A stretch of 64,000 nt of DNA from the NCBI GenBank assembly GCA_963620595.1, contig CAVFAY010000001.1, positions 124,001 through 188,000 of the forward strand. The letters run 5' to 3'. The stretch comes from Butyricicoccus_A sp963620595 (GTDB lineage Bacteria > Bacillota > Clostridia > Oscillospirales > Butyricicoccaceae). The translations under genes were made by a program, and so were the position numbers. A model generated the notes under the pieces. The model had not been told where the DNA came from and did no database searches. It worked only from the letters and a program-made list of their open reading frames with translations. This document shows, one piece after another, positions 33,542 through 41,956 of this stretch (the first letter of the stretch is position 1; each line of letters opens with the position of its first letter).

Positions 33542-34453
33542 ATGGAAGCAGTTGCATTGTTCCCTGGACAGGGCGCACAGTATCCAGGCATGGGAAAGAC
33601 CATTTACGAAAACAGCGAAGGCGCACGCCAGATCTTCAAGCAGGCGAGCGGTGTTTGCGGATATTCTATTTCAGAGCTGTGTTTCAACGGCACAAAAGAA
33701 GATCTGTCTCGCACAGTAAACAGTCAGATTGCCATTTTTACTTGCTCCATGGCAGCTTTGCGCGCTTTGCAGGAGCGCGGCATGATGGTACAGGCATGTG
33801 CCGGTTTTTCTCTCGGTGAATACACTGCTTTGACGGCCTCTGGCATTCTGTCTCTGGAGGATGGTCTGCGTCTGGTTCGCCGCCGCGGTGAGCTGATGCA
33901 GAAAGCTGCTGATCAGACCGACGGCTGTATGGCGGCCGTTTTGGGCTTACAAGACGATGTCGTTGAAAAAATTTGTTCTGAGACAGAAGGTTTGGTTTTG
34001 CCGGTAAACTATAACTGCGATGGCCAGCTGGTTATCGCCGGTGAACGCGCTGCCGTAGAAGCTGCTGCCGCTTCGTGCAAGGAAGCCGGTGCCCGCCGCG
34101 CCGTGCCGCTCGCTGTGTCCGGTGGATTCCATACGGCTCTTATGGCTCCGGCCGCCGCAAAACTGCGCGACTTTGCTCAGACCTTGACATTCCATGCACC
34201 GACTCTGTCGATGTACACCAATACAACCGGCGCGCTGCTCAACACAACGGATTATCCAGCATATCTGGAGCAGCATATGATTTCCCCTGTCCGCTGGAAG
34301 CACTTGATTCACACGATGATTGCAGACGGATACCACACGGCATTAGAGATCGGTGTGGGAAAAACACTGACTGGATTCTCGCGCAGAATTTCCAAAGAAA
34401 TGTCATGCAAAACCGTAGAAACTATGGAATCTGTCATTTCTATCACAGAATAA
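33542..34453 (+). CDS. fabD: Malonyl-CoA:ACP transacylase
   Basis: FabD loads malonyl groups onto ACP. The 303-residue protein has the N-terminal FPGQGAQYPGMGK motif and the catalytic Ser90 in GFSLGEYTAL, where the usual GHSLGE has Phe in place of His. The ATG at 33542 follows AGGAGG. Unlike in most Firmicutes, where fabD sits inside the fab operon, it is here alone and divergent from fabH, with its own consensus promoter and terminator. Confidence 0.95.
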   Translation: MEAVALFPGQGAQYPGMGKTIYENSEGARQIFKQASGVCGYSISELCFNGTKEDLSRTVNSQIAIFTCSMAALRALQERGMMVQACAGFSLGEYTALTASGILSLEDGLRLVRRRGELMQKAADQTDGCMAAVLGLQDDVVEKICSETEGLVLPVNYNCDGQLVIAGERAAVEAAAASCKEAGARRAVPLAVSGGFHTALMAPAAAKLRDFAQTLTFHAPTLSMYTNTTGALLNTTDYPAYLEQHMISPVRWKHLIHTMIADGYHTALEIGVGKTLTGFSRRISKEMSCKTVETMESVISITE

Positions 34454-34463
34454 TAGAATCTAT

Positions 34464-34492
34464 TTGACTATTTGACAAAAAGCGGATATACT
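34464..34492 (+). promoter_or_regulatory. Putative promoter of the DEAD-box helicase gene
   Basis: TTGACT (34464-34469), a 17-nt spacer and TATACT (34487-34492) lie just after the fabD stop. The predicted start, near 34499, falls on the left arm of the fabD terminator hairpin. Confidence 0.6.
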
Positions 34493-34495
34493 TAA

Positions 34496-34530
34496 AAAAG
34501 GCGGGTTTTCTCTCCCGCCTTTTCTTTTTA
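34496..34530 (+). terminator. Terminator of fabD
   Basis: AAAAGGCGGG (34496-34505) pairs exactly with 34514-34523 around an 8-nt loop and is followed by TCTTTTTA. Confidence 0.9.
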
Positions 34531-34567
34531 TGTATTGATTTTTTTGATTCCGACTAGGAGGAATATT

Positions 34568-36424
34568 TTGTCTAACGAACTGAAAGAGAGCATAGAAACA
34601 ACCGAAGAAACCGGCATCCGCTTTGAGGACATGGAGTTATCTGAACCTGTCCTGCGCGCCATCCACGACATGGAATTTTCTCAGCCGACAGAAATTCAGG
34701 CACGTGCCATTCCGGCAGTGATGTCCGGCAGAGATATTATTGGTCGTTCTCACACCGGCACCGGTAAAACCATGGCATTTGGCGTACCGGCTGTCGAATA
34801 CTGTATTCGCAATCCCGAATGCCGTGACACCATGGTTCTCGTCCTGTGTCCGACCCGTGAGCTTGCCATGCAGGCTTGTGATGAAGTGCGCAAGCTGACT
34901 CGATACACTCACAGCATCCGTGCTGTTCCGGTATACGGCGGTCAGCCGATTCAAAACCAGATTCCGCAGCTGCGCCGCGGTGCAGAAATCGTCATCGGCA
35001 CACCGGGTCGTGTGATGGATCACATTCATCGTCACACGCTCAAGCTGGATCATTTGGCAGCTGTTGTATTGGACGAAGCAGACGAAATGCTCAATATGGG
35101 CTTCCGTGAGGACATCGAGAGCATTCTTGCTTATGTTCCGGGCGAGCATCAAACCCTGCTGTTCTCCGCGACCATGCCGCAGGCAATTTTGGATATTACC
35201 GACCAGTATCAGAACGATCCGTTGCTCATTGAGACCAAATCCGGTCCGGAGCGCACCATGGACACCATCGAACAGTATTACTACGAAGTGCCGCTCGGCA
35301 GCAAGATGGATGCACTGGGTCTGCTCCTGCACACCCATCAGCCAAAACTGGCGATTATCTTCTGCAACACGAAAAAAATGGTAGAGGAACTGAATCGCTA
35401 TCTGGCAGAGCACGGATTCCATTGCTCCATGCTGCACGGCGATATGCAGCAGGAAGCGCGTACCTCTGTCATGAATACCTTCCGTTCCGGCCGCACGCCG
35501 ATCCTCATTGCAACCGATGTTGCTGCCCGCGGCATTGACGTCGATGATGTTGACGCCGTGTACAACTTTGACATTCCGCAGGATTACGAATATTACATCC
35601 ATCGCATCGGCAGAACCGGCCGTGCAGGACGCTCCGGTAAGGCATACACGCTCGCTGCCGGTCGCCGTCAGGTATTCCAGGTTCGCGACATTTCCCGCTT
35701 TATCGGCGCAAAGATCGAAAACAAGCCGTTGCCGTGCACGCAGGATATTATTGACCGCAAGCAGGAAGAACTGCTCGCGGAGGCTCGCCGTCAGATTGCA
35801 AAGACCAGTGAAGCCTCTACCTGCAATCCGATGATTAAAAAGCTCATCGAAGAGGGATGCAGTCCGGAATGGCTGGCGGAGTGCCTGATGGAAATGCTGC
35901 TGCGCCGCGAGATGATGGATATTCCGGTACTGACCATGCCGAAGCCGGTAAATGGCAAGCAGAGTGGTAGCCCGCTCCCGCCTCCGCCGGAAGGATATGT
36001 TCGTCTGCGATTCAGTGTCGGCCGCTATCAGCGCGTGGCACCGAATCATATCGTTTCCGCTATTGCAACCGAAACACGCATTCCTGGCAAGCAGATTCAG
36101 AAAATCTATTGCTATGGCGAATACAGCTTGGTGGAAGTACCGAGCAAATACAAGAACGTCATCATTCAAAAGCTATCCGGCAAGAAAATTGGCGGCCATG
36201 TGACTGATGTTCGCCTGTACGACAACAAAAATCCGAAGGCATCGGCAAGAAATGCTGTAAAGCGCGGAAAGCCGCCGGAAAACCGAGACAACCGCAATCA
36301 GCACCACACGCATGTACGCAACGGCAGAAAATCGTCCGGCGGCAACCGCCCGCCGGTATCTGAGCACCGCCGCCGTGTTGCCCGTGAGCACGCACGCAGA
36401 AAAAACGGACGTCATGGTGAATAA
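34568..36424 (+). CDS. DEAD-box ATP-dependent RNA helicase with DbpA-type RNA-binding domain
   Basis: The 618-residue protein unwinds RNA with ATP and probably serves ribosome assembly or cold growth. It has the Q motif (FSQPTEIQARAIP), Walker A SHTGTGKT at residues 61-68, the DEAD box at 169-172, SAT, and HRIGRTGRAGRSG. After a linker a DbpA-type RNA-binding domain (VRLRFSVGRYQ onward, residues about 475-550) and a basic, Arg/Asn/His-rich tail follow. The start is TTG at 34568, six bases after AGGAGG; no ATG fits. CsdA/CshA-type proteins share this architecture. Confidence 0.93.
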   Translation: MSNELKESIETTEETGIRFEDMELSEPVLRAIHDMEFSQPTEIQARAIPAVMSGRDIIGRSHTGTGKTMAFGVPAVEYCIRNPECRDTMVLVLCPTRELAMQACDEVRKLTRYTHSIRAVPVYGGQPIQNQIPQLRRGAEIVIGTPGRVMDHIHRHTLKLDHLAAVVLDEADEMLNMGFREDIESILAYVPGEHQTLLFSATMPQAILDITDQYQNDPLLIETKSGPERTMDTIEQYYYEVPLGSKMDALGLLLHTHQPKLAIIFCNTKKMVEELNRYLAEHGFHCSMLHGDMQQEARTSVMNTFRSGRTPILIATDVAARGIDVDDVDAVYNFDIPQDYEYYIHRIGRTGRAGRSGKAYTLAAGRRQVFQVRDISRFIGAKIENKPLPCTQDIIDRKQEELLAEARRQIAKTSEASTCNPMIKKLIEEGCSPEWLAECLMEMLLRREMMDIPVLTMPKPVNGKQSGSPLPPPPEGYVRLRFSVGRYQRVAPNHIVSAIATETRIPGKQIQKIYCYGEYSLVEVPSKYKNVIIQKLSGKKIGGHVTDVRLYDNKNPKASARNAVKRGKPPENRDNRNQHHTHVRNGRKSSGGNRPPVSEHRRRVAREHARRKNGRHGE

Positions 36425-36474
36425 CTCAAAAACCGTTTTACAATAACATCTTCGTTCTAACAAGAAATCCCTTA

Positions 36475-36515
36475 GAAACGCCTAAGACTGCATGCAGTTT
36501 TGGGCGTTTCCTTTT
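36475..36515 (+). terminator. Terminator of the helicase gene
   Basis: GAAACGCC (36475-36482) pairs with GGCGTTTC (36503-36510), enclosing the palindrome ACTGCATGCAGT, and is followed by CTTTT. Confidence 0.8.
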
Positions 36516-36534
36516 CCCGACACAAAATAAAGGC

Positions 36535-36563
36535 TTGTCCTTTTGTTTATTTTCCACTATAAT
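36535..36563 (+). promoter_or_regulatory. Promoter of the Ser-rich protein/glycosyltransferase unit
   Basis: TTGTCC (36535-36540), a 17-nt spacer and TATAAT (36558-36563) lie 38 bp upstream of the ATG, which is preceded by AAAGGGGG. Confidence 0.75.
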
Positions 36564-36601
36564 AAACAGTAGTCATTTCACAAACAAAGGGGGATTCTGC
36601 T

Positions 36602-37087
36602 ATGTCAGAAATTAACAAAGAATCTTGTCCCATGACAGTGTATTATCCGGATCTGTACAACTGGAACGGCGTTATGATGGACGCAGCGAGCTATGCCAAG
36701 CATCAGCAGCACAGTCAATCTGCGCCGGAACAAGCCGCTTCTGTTGCTGAGGAATCGACAGATACTTTGGATGCTATTTTTGATACGCCGCAGGATCTCC
36801 GTCAAATCGCCGCCAATGCGATTCAAGAAGATGCCGAAGAGGAATCGTCTGAAACCAGCTATGAGTGGAAAATCCAGACACAGCAGCTGTTGCTCGAAGC
36901 ACCGAAAACGCGGTATACCGGCTCTGGTTCTTATCGTGGTTCCGGCTCGTTTGTTTCCTCGTCTTATCTCTCCTCCTATTTGTCATCTTATAAAACGTCG
37001 CAGCGTTCCAGCGGTTCGTTTCGATTATCATCCAGCAGTCTGGCCACTTGCTCTACGCTGGGCGGTTACGGATTGGATTTAATCTGA
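36602..37087 (+). CDS. Ser/Gly/Tyr-rich C-terminal protein, candidate modified-peptide precursor
   Basis: I do not recognise a family for this 161-residue protein. The first 100 residues are acidic and Gln/Ala-rich, with a short N-terminal segment MTVYYPDLYNWNGVMM. From about residue 105 the sequence changes to a Ser/Gly/aromatic repeat with units such as GSGSY, GSGSF, SSSYLSSYLSSY and SSGSF; about 20 of 50 residues are serine. It has no signal peptide or membrane segment. It is transcribed from its own promoter together with a glycosyltransferase-like gene that starts one base after its stop. This leader/core layout suggests a substrate that is glycosylated on the Ser-rich tail, which is inference. 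Confidence 0.8.
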   Translation: MSEINKESCPMTVYYPDLYNWNGVMMDAASYAKHQQHSQSAPEQAASVAEESTDTLDAIFDTPQDLRQIAANAIQEDAEEESSETSYEWKIQTQQLLLEAPKTRYTGSGSYRGSGSFVSSSYLSSYLSSYKTSQRSSGSFRLSSSSLATCSTLGGYGLDLI

Positions 37088-37088
37088 T

Positions 37089-37937
37089 ATGCAGGCGTTC
37101 GTTTCCAACTGGACACGCCCCTATACCGTGCGCTGTCCTGACAGACCCTATGAGATGACGGATTATGATTTACTGACCACTGTGCTGTCCGCCCTGTTGT
37201 GGCGGCGGGAAAACGGGTCGATTCGCATGATTACGGATGATACCGGCGCACAATACTACCGTTCACTTGGCTTGACAGAACTTTGGGACGGTGGTATTTT
37301 TACACAACTCAATAATATTCCGCAAACCATCGATCCCTGTACGTTTTGGGCAGCAGGGAAACTATATGCGCTGGCATCTGTTCCGTCTCCCTGTGTCATG
37401 CTGGATACCGATTTTATTGTCTGGCATTCACTTGCCGCGCATTGGAACAAAGCACTCGCCGTGATTCATCGAGAACAACTGCACCCGGATATTTACCCAG
37501 ATCCCTCTGTGTTTGTCTTAGATGCTTCGTATCAATTTCCTTCCGATTGGAATTGGAAGGCACAGGCGTGCAATACCGCTCTCACCTATTTCGGTGATGA
37601 GGCACTCCGTAAAACCTACGTCCGGCAAGCCATGAATTTTATGCAGGCAACGCGCGGACAAGATGGTTTAATTTACATGGTATTCGCGGAGCAGAGACTG
37701 CTTGCTATGTGCGCCGAGTCTCTTTCCGTTCCTATCTATGCGTTTTCGACAGAACAAGACTTGTTTTCGGAAAAACAGCGCGATTTTACCCATGTATGGG
37801 GATTCAAGCAAGCTATGCAGGAACAGCCCATTCTGCGTGAAGCGTTTTGCAGCAAATGCGCTCTGCGCCTTCAGCAGGATTTTCCCGCTTACGCAAAGCG
37901 ATGTGCAGACATTCCTATGTTACAGCAATATTTTTAA
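37089..37937 (+). CDS. Glycosyltransferase-like protein (DUF6734-like)
   Basis: The 282-residue soluble protein has a GT-A-like layout: an early strand GSIRMITDDTGAQYYRSLGL, then TFWAAGKLYALASV, and a DxD motif in VMLDTDFIVW near residues 101-108, where a nucleotide-sugar and metal would bind. A following ACNTALTYFGDEALRK segment resembles the acceptor-side helix of the DUF6734 group. The order and spacing of these elements match that family as I recall it, so the call is moderate. It starts one base after the Ser-rich gene (TGATATG), so the two are coupled, and the unit ends in a strong terminator. Confidence 0.65.
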   Translation: MQAFVSNWTRPYTVRCPDRPYEMTDYDLLTTVLSALLWRRENGSIRMITDDTGAQYYRSLGLTELWDGGIFTQLNNIPQTIDPCTFWAAGKLYALASVPSPCVMLDTDFIVWHSLAAHWNKALAVIHREQLHPDIYPDPSVFVLDASYQFPSDWNWKAQACNTALTYFGDEALRKTYVRQAMNFMQATRGQDGLIYMVFAEQRLLAMCAESLSVPIYAFSTEQDLFSEKQRDFTHVWGFKQAMQEQPILREAFCSKCALRLQQDFPAYAKRCADIPMLQQYF

Positions 37938-37942
37938 CAGCA

Positions 37943-37986
37943 GCCTTTATTTGTGCATTTTGCACAAATAAAGGCGTTGTTTTTCT
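37943..37986 (+). terminator. Terminator of the Ser-rich protein/glycosyltransferase unit
   Basis: A perfect 15-bp stem (37943-37957 with 37961-37975) with a 3-nt loop is followed by GTTGTTTTTC. Confidence 0.93.
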
Positions 37987-38010
37987 CACTGTATAAACCA
38001 ACTGTATCAA

Positions 38011-38038
38011 TTGACTTTATGCAAAAATCATTTATGAT
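38011..38038 (+). promoter_or_regulatory. Promoter of the PfkB-family kinase gene
   Basis: TTGACT (38011-38016), a 16-nt spacer and TATGAT (38033-38038) lie 36 bp upstream of the ATG. Confidence 0.6.
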
Positions 38039-38074
38039 TAAAAGTAGAAATATAATTGATAAGGTGGTCATCCT

Positions 38075-39001
38075 ATGATTTATACTGTTACGTTTAATCC
38101 GTCTTTAGATTATTCCATTCGTATTGATGATTTTGCATTCGGCGGACTCAATCGCATCGGCGAAGAAGCGATCCGTGTTGGCGGCAAAGGCATCAATGTT
38201 TCTATTGTTCTCAACAGCTTAGGAATAGAAAATACTGCCCTTGGCTTTGTCGCAGGCTTCACCGGTGAGCACATCGAAGAAGAAATGAAACGTCTTGGAT
38301 GTGCCACACAGTTTACACAGCTTCCAGAGGGATTTTCCCGTATCAATGTCAAACTGAATAAGGTTTCTGAGCCGCAGACCGAGATGAACGGACAGGGACC
38401 CAGCGTTTCGCCGAAAGAGTGTCATCAGTTTATTGACCGTCTCCAGCGAACAATCAAAGCAGGAGACAACTTGATTCTTTCTGGCAGCATTCCGCGTAGT
38501 ATGCCGCGCGATATGTACGAAAGAATCTTGGAAATCATAGATACAGAACATGTTTTGGTCATTGTAGATACCAACAGCGACTTACTGCGGCGCACGCTTC
38601 CGTATCATCCGTTCCTCATCAAGCCAAACCTGATTGAGTTAGGTGAAATCTTTGGACGCACGCTGACAGAATATGATGATATTGTCGGCTGTGCGATGCA
38701 CTTACAAGAGGAAGGCGCCCGCAATGTGCTGGTTTCCATGGGCGCTGACGGTGCGATTCTCGTCACAGAAGACGGACAGGTATTCTCCTCTCCTGCACCG
38801 AAGACGGATGATCTCGCGCTGGAGCTGGTCGATGTCAACGGCGCAGGCGATGCAATGGTTGCTGGATTTTTAGCCGGTTATTTGGATCGTCACAGCATGG
38901 TAGATGGCTTCGCCAAGGGATTGGCAGCCGGTTCTGCAACGGTTTATACTGCGGGTCTGGCAGATGAGAAACAAATCAATCTGATTGCTCAGCGCAAGTA
39001 A
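38075..39001 (+). CDS. 1-phosphofructokinase family hexose kinase (PfkB fold)
   Basis: The 308-residue ribokinase-fold protein begins IYTVTFNPSLDYSI and has the GGKGINVSIVL loop, IKPNLIELGEIFGR and the catalytic GAGD in VDVNGAGDAMVAGF. This is the FruK/LacC group, which phosphorylates fructose-1-phosphate or tagatose-6-phosphate. No fruR, PTS or tagatose gene is adjacent, so the substrate cannot be fixed by context; 1-phosphofructokinase is the more common assignment. The gene is monocistronic, with its own promoter and terminator. Confidence 0.88.
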   Translation: MIYTVTFNPSLDYSIRIDDFAFGGLNRIGEEAIRVGGKGINVSIVLNSLGIENTALGFVAGFTGEHIEEEMKRLGCATQFTQLPEGFSRINVKLNKVSEPQTEMNGQGPSVSPKECHQFIDRLQRTIKAGDNLILSGSIPRSMPRDMYERILEIIDTEHVLVIVDTNSDLLRRTLPYHPFLIKPNLIELGEIFGRTLTEYDDIVGCAMHLQEEGARNVLVSMGADGAILVTEDGQVFSSPAPKTDDLALELVDVNGAGDAMVAGFLAGYLDRHSMVDGFAKGLAAGSATVYTAGLADEKQINLIAQRK

Positions 39002-39021
39002 CGGAAATATTGTTTGTTTTT

Positions 39022-39058
39022 ATAATCAGTGTACATTTTTGTACACTGATTATTTTTA
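39022..39058 (+). terminator. Terminator of the PfkB-family kinase gene
   Basis: A perfect 13-bp stem (39022-39034 with 39041-39053) around ATTTTT is followed by a T-rich tract. Confidence 0.85.
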
Positions 39059-39108
39059 TGTGTAAAACTATTGTGTTTTCCAGAACAACGTGATATACTA
39101 TTGAAAAC

Positions 39109-39122
39109 TATTTAGATTGACA
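39109..39122 (+). promoter_or_regulatory. 14-bp motif shared with the fabD/fabH promoter region
   Basis: TATTTAGATTGACA occurs here, 27 bp upstream of the flavin oxidoreductase gene, and identically at 33427-33440, where its 3' part forms the fabD -35 box. It may be a promoter element plus a shared operator. Confidence 0.45.
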
Positions 39123-39148
39123 CATTCTCGTTGATATAAAAGGAGCAC

Positions 39149-40228
39149 ATGATTTTGAACTTACCTCAAATTTCTATTGGTGGACTTCATCCCAAACTGC
39201 CGGTCATTCAGGGCGGCATGGGTATCGGTATTTCCCTCTCCGGCTTGGCATCGGCTGTTGCCAACGCAGGCGGTATTGGTATTATCTCTGGTGTACAAAT
39301 CGGTTTTCGCGAGCTCGATTTTGAAAAAGATCCCGTGTCTGCAAATATTCGTGCCATCGGCAAAGAACTGCGCCGTGCAAGGGAGCTTACACCGAACGGA
39401 ATCATCGGTATGAATTTTATGTCCATCGATGCGCATTACGCGGAATATGTCACAGAAGCTGTCAAACAAGGAGTAGATGTGATTATCTCCGGTGCAGGTC
39501 TGCCGCTCACATTGCCCGAACTGACAGCGGGAAGTCAGACACGCATTGTCCCAATTGTCTCTTCCGCCCGTGCCTGCCGGTTAATTCTGACCAAATGGCT
39601 GCGCAAGCACAACCGCTTTCCGGATGCCGTTGTGGTGGAAGGTCCGCTTGCTGGCGGTCACCTCGGCTTTAAACTGGATGATCTGTATAACGGCACCAAT
39701 CAAACACTGGAGCAGGCACTTGCAGACGTTGTCGCGTATATCCGCAAATTTGAACAAGAACACCATGTTTCTATTCCGATTTTTGCCGCAGGTGGCATCA
39801 TGGATTACACGGATGTTCAGCGCATGTTGGAAATCGGCGCTTCCGGTGTGCAGGTCGGCTCTTCCTTCGTCACAACCAAAGAATGTGATGCTTCTGACCG
39901 ATTTAAGCAGGCATATTTGGACGCACACCCAGAGGATGTTCGGATTATCAAAAGCCCCACTGGATTTGCTGCTCGTGCAATCAATACCAAATTTGTCCAG
40001 CAGGCATACGATCACGGCGGTATTCCCGTACAGCATTGCTTCCGCTGTATGCCTGAAATCTGTCATCCCGCCACGACACCGTATTGTTTGTCTCAAGCGC
40101 TGTTTGATGCAGCACGCGGCGAAAATATGGGCGGATTGGTATTCTGCGGCGGTCGCGTCGGTGAACTGCACGAAATCGTCACCGTACAGCAGGTCATGGA
40201 TCGCTTGACAAAGCCTTCGATCATGTAA
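39149..40228 (+). CDS. FabK/nitronate monooxygenase-family flavin oxidoreductase
   Basis: The 359-residue FMN-binding TIM-barrel protein begins with the family segment LPVIQGGMGIGISLSGLASA and has VVVEGPLAGGHLGF and FAAGGIMDYTDVQRML, with a Cys-containing C-terminal part (QHCFRCMPEICHP) characteristic of the longer clostridial subgroup. It is related to FabK but longer and outside the fab operon, so it may be a nitronate monooxygenase or an accessory enoyl reductase. The start is uncertain: ATG at 39149 is only three bases after AGGAG, while an in-frame TTG at 39155 is nine bases away and gives a more typical N-terminus. Confidence 0.85.
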   Translation: MILNLPQISIGGLHPKLPVIQGGMGIGISLSGLASAVANAGGIGIISGVQIGFRELDFEKDPVSANIRAIGKELRRARELTPNGIIGMNFMSIDAHYAEYVTEAVKQGVDVIISGAGLPLTLPELTAGSQTRIVPIVSSARACRLILTKWLRKHNRFPDAVVVEGPLAGGHLGFKLDDLYNGTNQTLEQALADVVAYIRKFEQEHHVSIPIFAAGGIMDYTDVQRMLEIGASGVQVGSSFVTTKECDASDRFKQAYLDAHPEDVRIIKSPTGFAARAINTKFVQQAYDHGGIPVQHCFRCMPEICHPATTPYCLSQALFDAARGENMGGLVFCGGRVGELHEIVTVQQVMDRLTKPSIM

Positions 40229-40244
40229 TTTTTTCTCAAAGAAG

Positions 40245-40289
40245 AAACTCCCGTATCTATGGTTTATATCATAGATACGGGAGTTTTTA
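40245..40289 (+). terminator. Terminator of the flavin oxidoreductase gene (bidirectional)
   Basis: A perfect 17-bp stem (40245-40261 with 40270-40286) is followed by TTTTT on the plus strand. It abuts the nrdR stop and probably also ends nrdR transcription from the other side. Confidence 0.9.
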
Positions 40290-40745
40290 CGTATGGTGTG
40301 GGCGAATGCGCTTCAGTTCCGCCATAAATGAATCAACATCGTCAAAGTCTCGATAAACAGAGGCAAACCGGATATATGCCACCTCGTCAATATCAATCAG
40401 ACGTTCCACCACCATCTCACCGATGGTCATGGAGGATACTTCATCTTCCAACTGATCGTACAGTTCTTTTTCAATATCACTGAGTAAATCGTCCATCTGT
40501 GCCTTTGTGACCGGGCGCTTTTGACAGGCTTTGAGAATGCCACGCATGAGTTTTTCCCGGTCGTATTGCTGGCGCGAACCATCTTTTTTTATCACCATGA
40601 GTGAACGAGATTCGATAGTCTCATATGTCGTAAATCGCTTACTGCATTTTTGGCAGATACGGCGGCGGCGAATGCTCTCCCCATCGACAGTCGGACGGGA
40701 ATCAATGACTTTGCTCTCTGTATATTTGCAATACGGGCACTTCAT
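40287..40745 (-). CDS. nrdR: Transcriptional repressor NrdR
   Basis: NrdR is the zinc-ribbon/ATP-cone repressor of ribonucleotide reductase genes. The 152-residue protein has the zinc ribbon (Cys3, Cys6, Cys31, Cys34), the RRRRICQKCSKRFTTYE segment and an ATP-cone beginning at about residue 49 (VIKKDGSRQQYDREKLMRGI). Length is typical. No nrd genes are in the window, so its targets lie elsewhere. AAGGAG lies upstream of its ATG. Confidence 0.97.
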   Translation of the reverse strand: MKCPYCKYTESKVIDSRPTVDGESIRRRRICQKCSKRFTTYETIESRSLMVIKKDGSRQQYDREKLMRGILKACQKRPVTKAQMDDLLSDIEKELYDQLEDEVSSMTIGEMVVERLIDIDEVAYIRFASVYRDFDDVDSFMAELKRIRPHHT

Positions 40746-40810
40746 ATCATGTTCACTCCTTCAATTTTTCAGAAACGCTTTCTTTATAAAGAATACCATA
40801 TTTTCGCATG

Positions 40811-40843
40811 AAAAAAAAGACCGGACAGATAAAATCTGTCCGG
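40811..40843 (-). terminator. Terminator of secDF
   Basis: CCGGACAGA (40821-40829) pairs with 40835-40843 around a 5-nt loop, followed on the minus strand by eight T after TC. Confidence 0.92.
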
Positions 40844-40851
40844 AATTGCAA

Positions 40852-41952
40852 TCAATGCTTCTTTTTTCTCTGCTTTCTCGAGGTTTTCTTCGGCGTAACT
40901 TTCTTTGCAGGTGCTGGCTGCGGTGCAGCAATCGGCTCTGCCTTCTCTTCTTCCGCCTCCGGTGCCTCTTCCGTCTTTTCCGGCTGCGGCTTTACAGCCT
41001 TCTTTTCCGAAGTCTTAGAGACCTTTTTCTGTGCCTTTTCCTTTCTGTTCTTGCGTGCCATACCGCGGTACTTGGACCAGAATGCGCCGGACAGGAACAT
41101 AGACGAATATGCACCTGCGATGATGCCGATAATCATCGGCAGCGTAAACTGACGCAGGCTGGTGACACCAAAGATAAAGATCATGCCAACCGTAAGCAGT
41201 GTCGTAACGGATGTATTGACAGTACGACCGACCGTCTGCCAGATACTCTTTTCTACGGTATCTTCAAACAGTTCGCGGCGTGCAAACTTTCGATTTTCAC
41301 GGATACGGTCAAACACGATGATACTTGCGTTGATGGAATAGCCGAGAATCGTCAGTGCAACCGCAATAAAGGTCGTGTTAAACGGAATGCGAAAAATGAC
41401 ATACGTGGACAACACAACGAGCAGGTCATTTGCCAAACAGGTAATTGCTGCTAAACCAGAAGTTAACTCAAAGCGAATGGTGATGTAGATCATCATGAGA
41501 ATGACAGCAACCAAAGCGGCTACAATCGCTTTGCCCTGCGTCTCTTTACCAATCGTTGCATTGACGTCGGAAATATTCTGCGTATCGTCATCGGACAGAT
41601 TAAACTGTTTCTGCATCGCCTGTACGACCTGCTTCTGCTGATCGCTGTCCAGACGGGTGCACTTAATCAGAACCTCTTCGCCGTCATCGCCGGTCTTCTG
41701 TACCGAGGACGGCTCTATGCCAACAGCCTCCTGAACCAGTTCCGGAATCGTCTTGCTGGAAATATCGCTGGTTACTTCTTCGTGAATGTCAAAGGTCATG
41801 CTGGTTCCGCCGATAAAATCGACATCCATGTTAAACAAGTTTACGCCAAATGGAAGAGTGACCAAGCCGACGAGACCTGGCGCGATTGCAATCAGTGCAA
41901 TCAATGCAAAAATCGGAAATCTTTTGATAATCGAAAACTTACCCTGTTTCAT
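40852..41952 (-). CDS. secF: Protein translocase subunit SecF
   Basis: SecF, with SecD, uses the proton-motive force to help protein export through SecYEG. The 366-residue protein has six predicted membrane segments and the family segments VDFIGGTSMTFDI and LGYSINASIIVFDRIRENR. The C-terminal tail of about 60 residues is Lys/Glu/Pro/Ala-rich and probably unstructured, longer than usual. It lies four bases after secD. Confidence 0.95.
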   Translation of the reverse strand: MKQGKFSIIKRFPIFALIALIAIAPGLVGLVTLPFGVNLFNMDVDFIGGTSMTFDIHEEVTSDISSKTIPELVQEAVGIEPSSVQKTGDDGEEVLIKCTRLDSDQQKQVVQAMQKQFNLSDDDTQNISDVNATIGKETQGKAIVAALVAVILMMIYITIRFELTSGLAAITCLANDLLVVLSTYVIFRIPFNTTFIAVALTILGYSINASIIVFDRIRENRKFARRELFEDTVEKSIWQTVGRTVNTSVTTLLTVGMIFIFGVTSLRQFTLPMIIGIIAGAYSSMFLSGAFWSKYRGMARKNRKEKAQKKVSKTSEKKAVKPQPEKTEEAPEAEEEKAEPIAAPQPAPAKKVTPKKTSRKQRKKKH

Positions 41953-41956
41953 CGTC

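Noticed and set aside
34637..36169. 510-residue open frame antisense to the helicase
   Set aside because: Same reason: a shadow of a biased coding sequence, with no motif or ribosome-binding site of its own.
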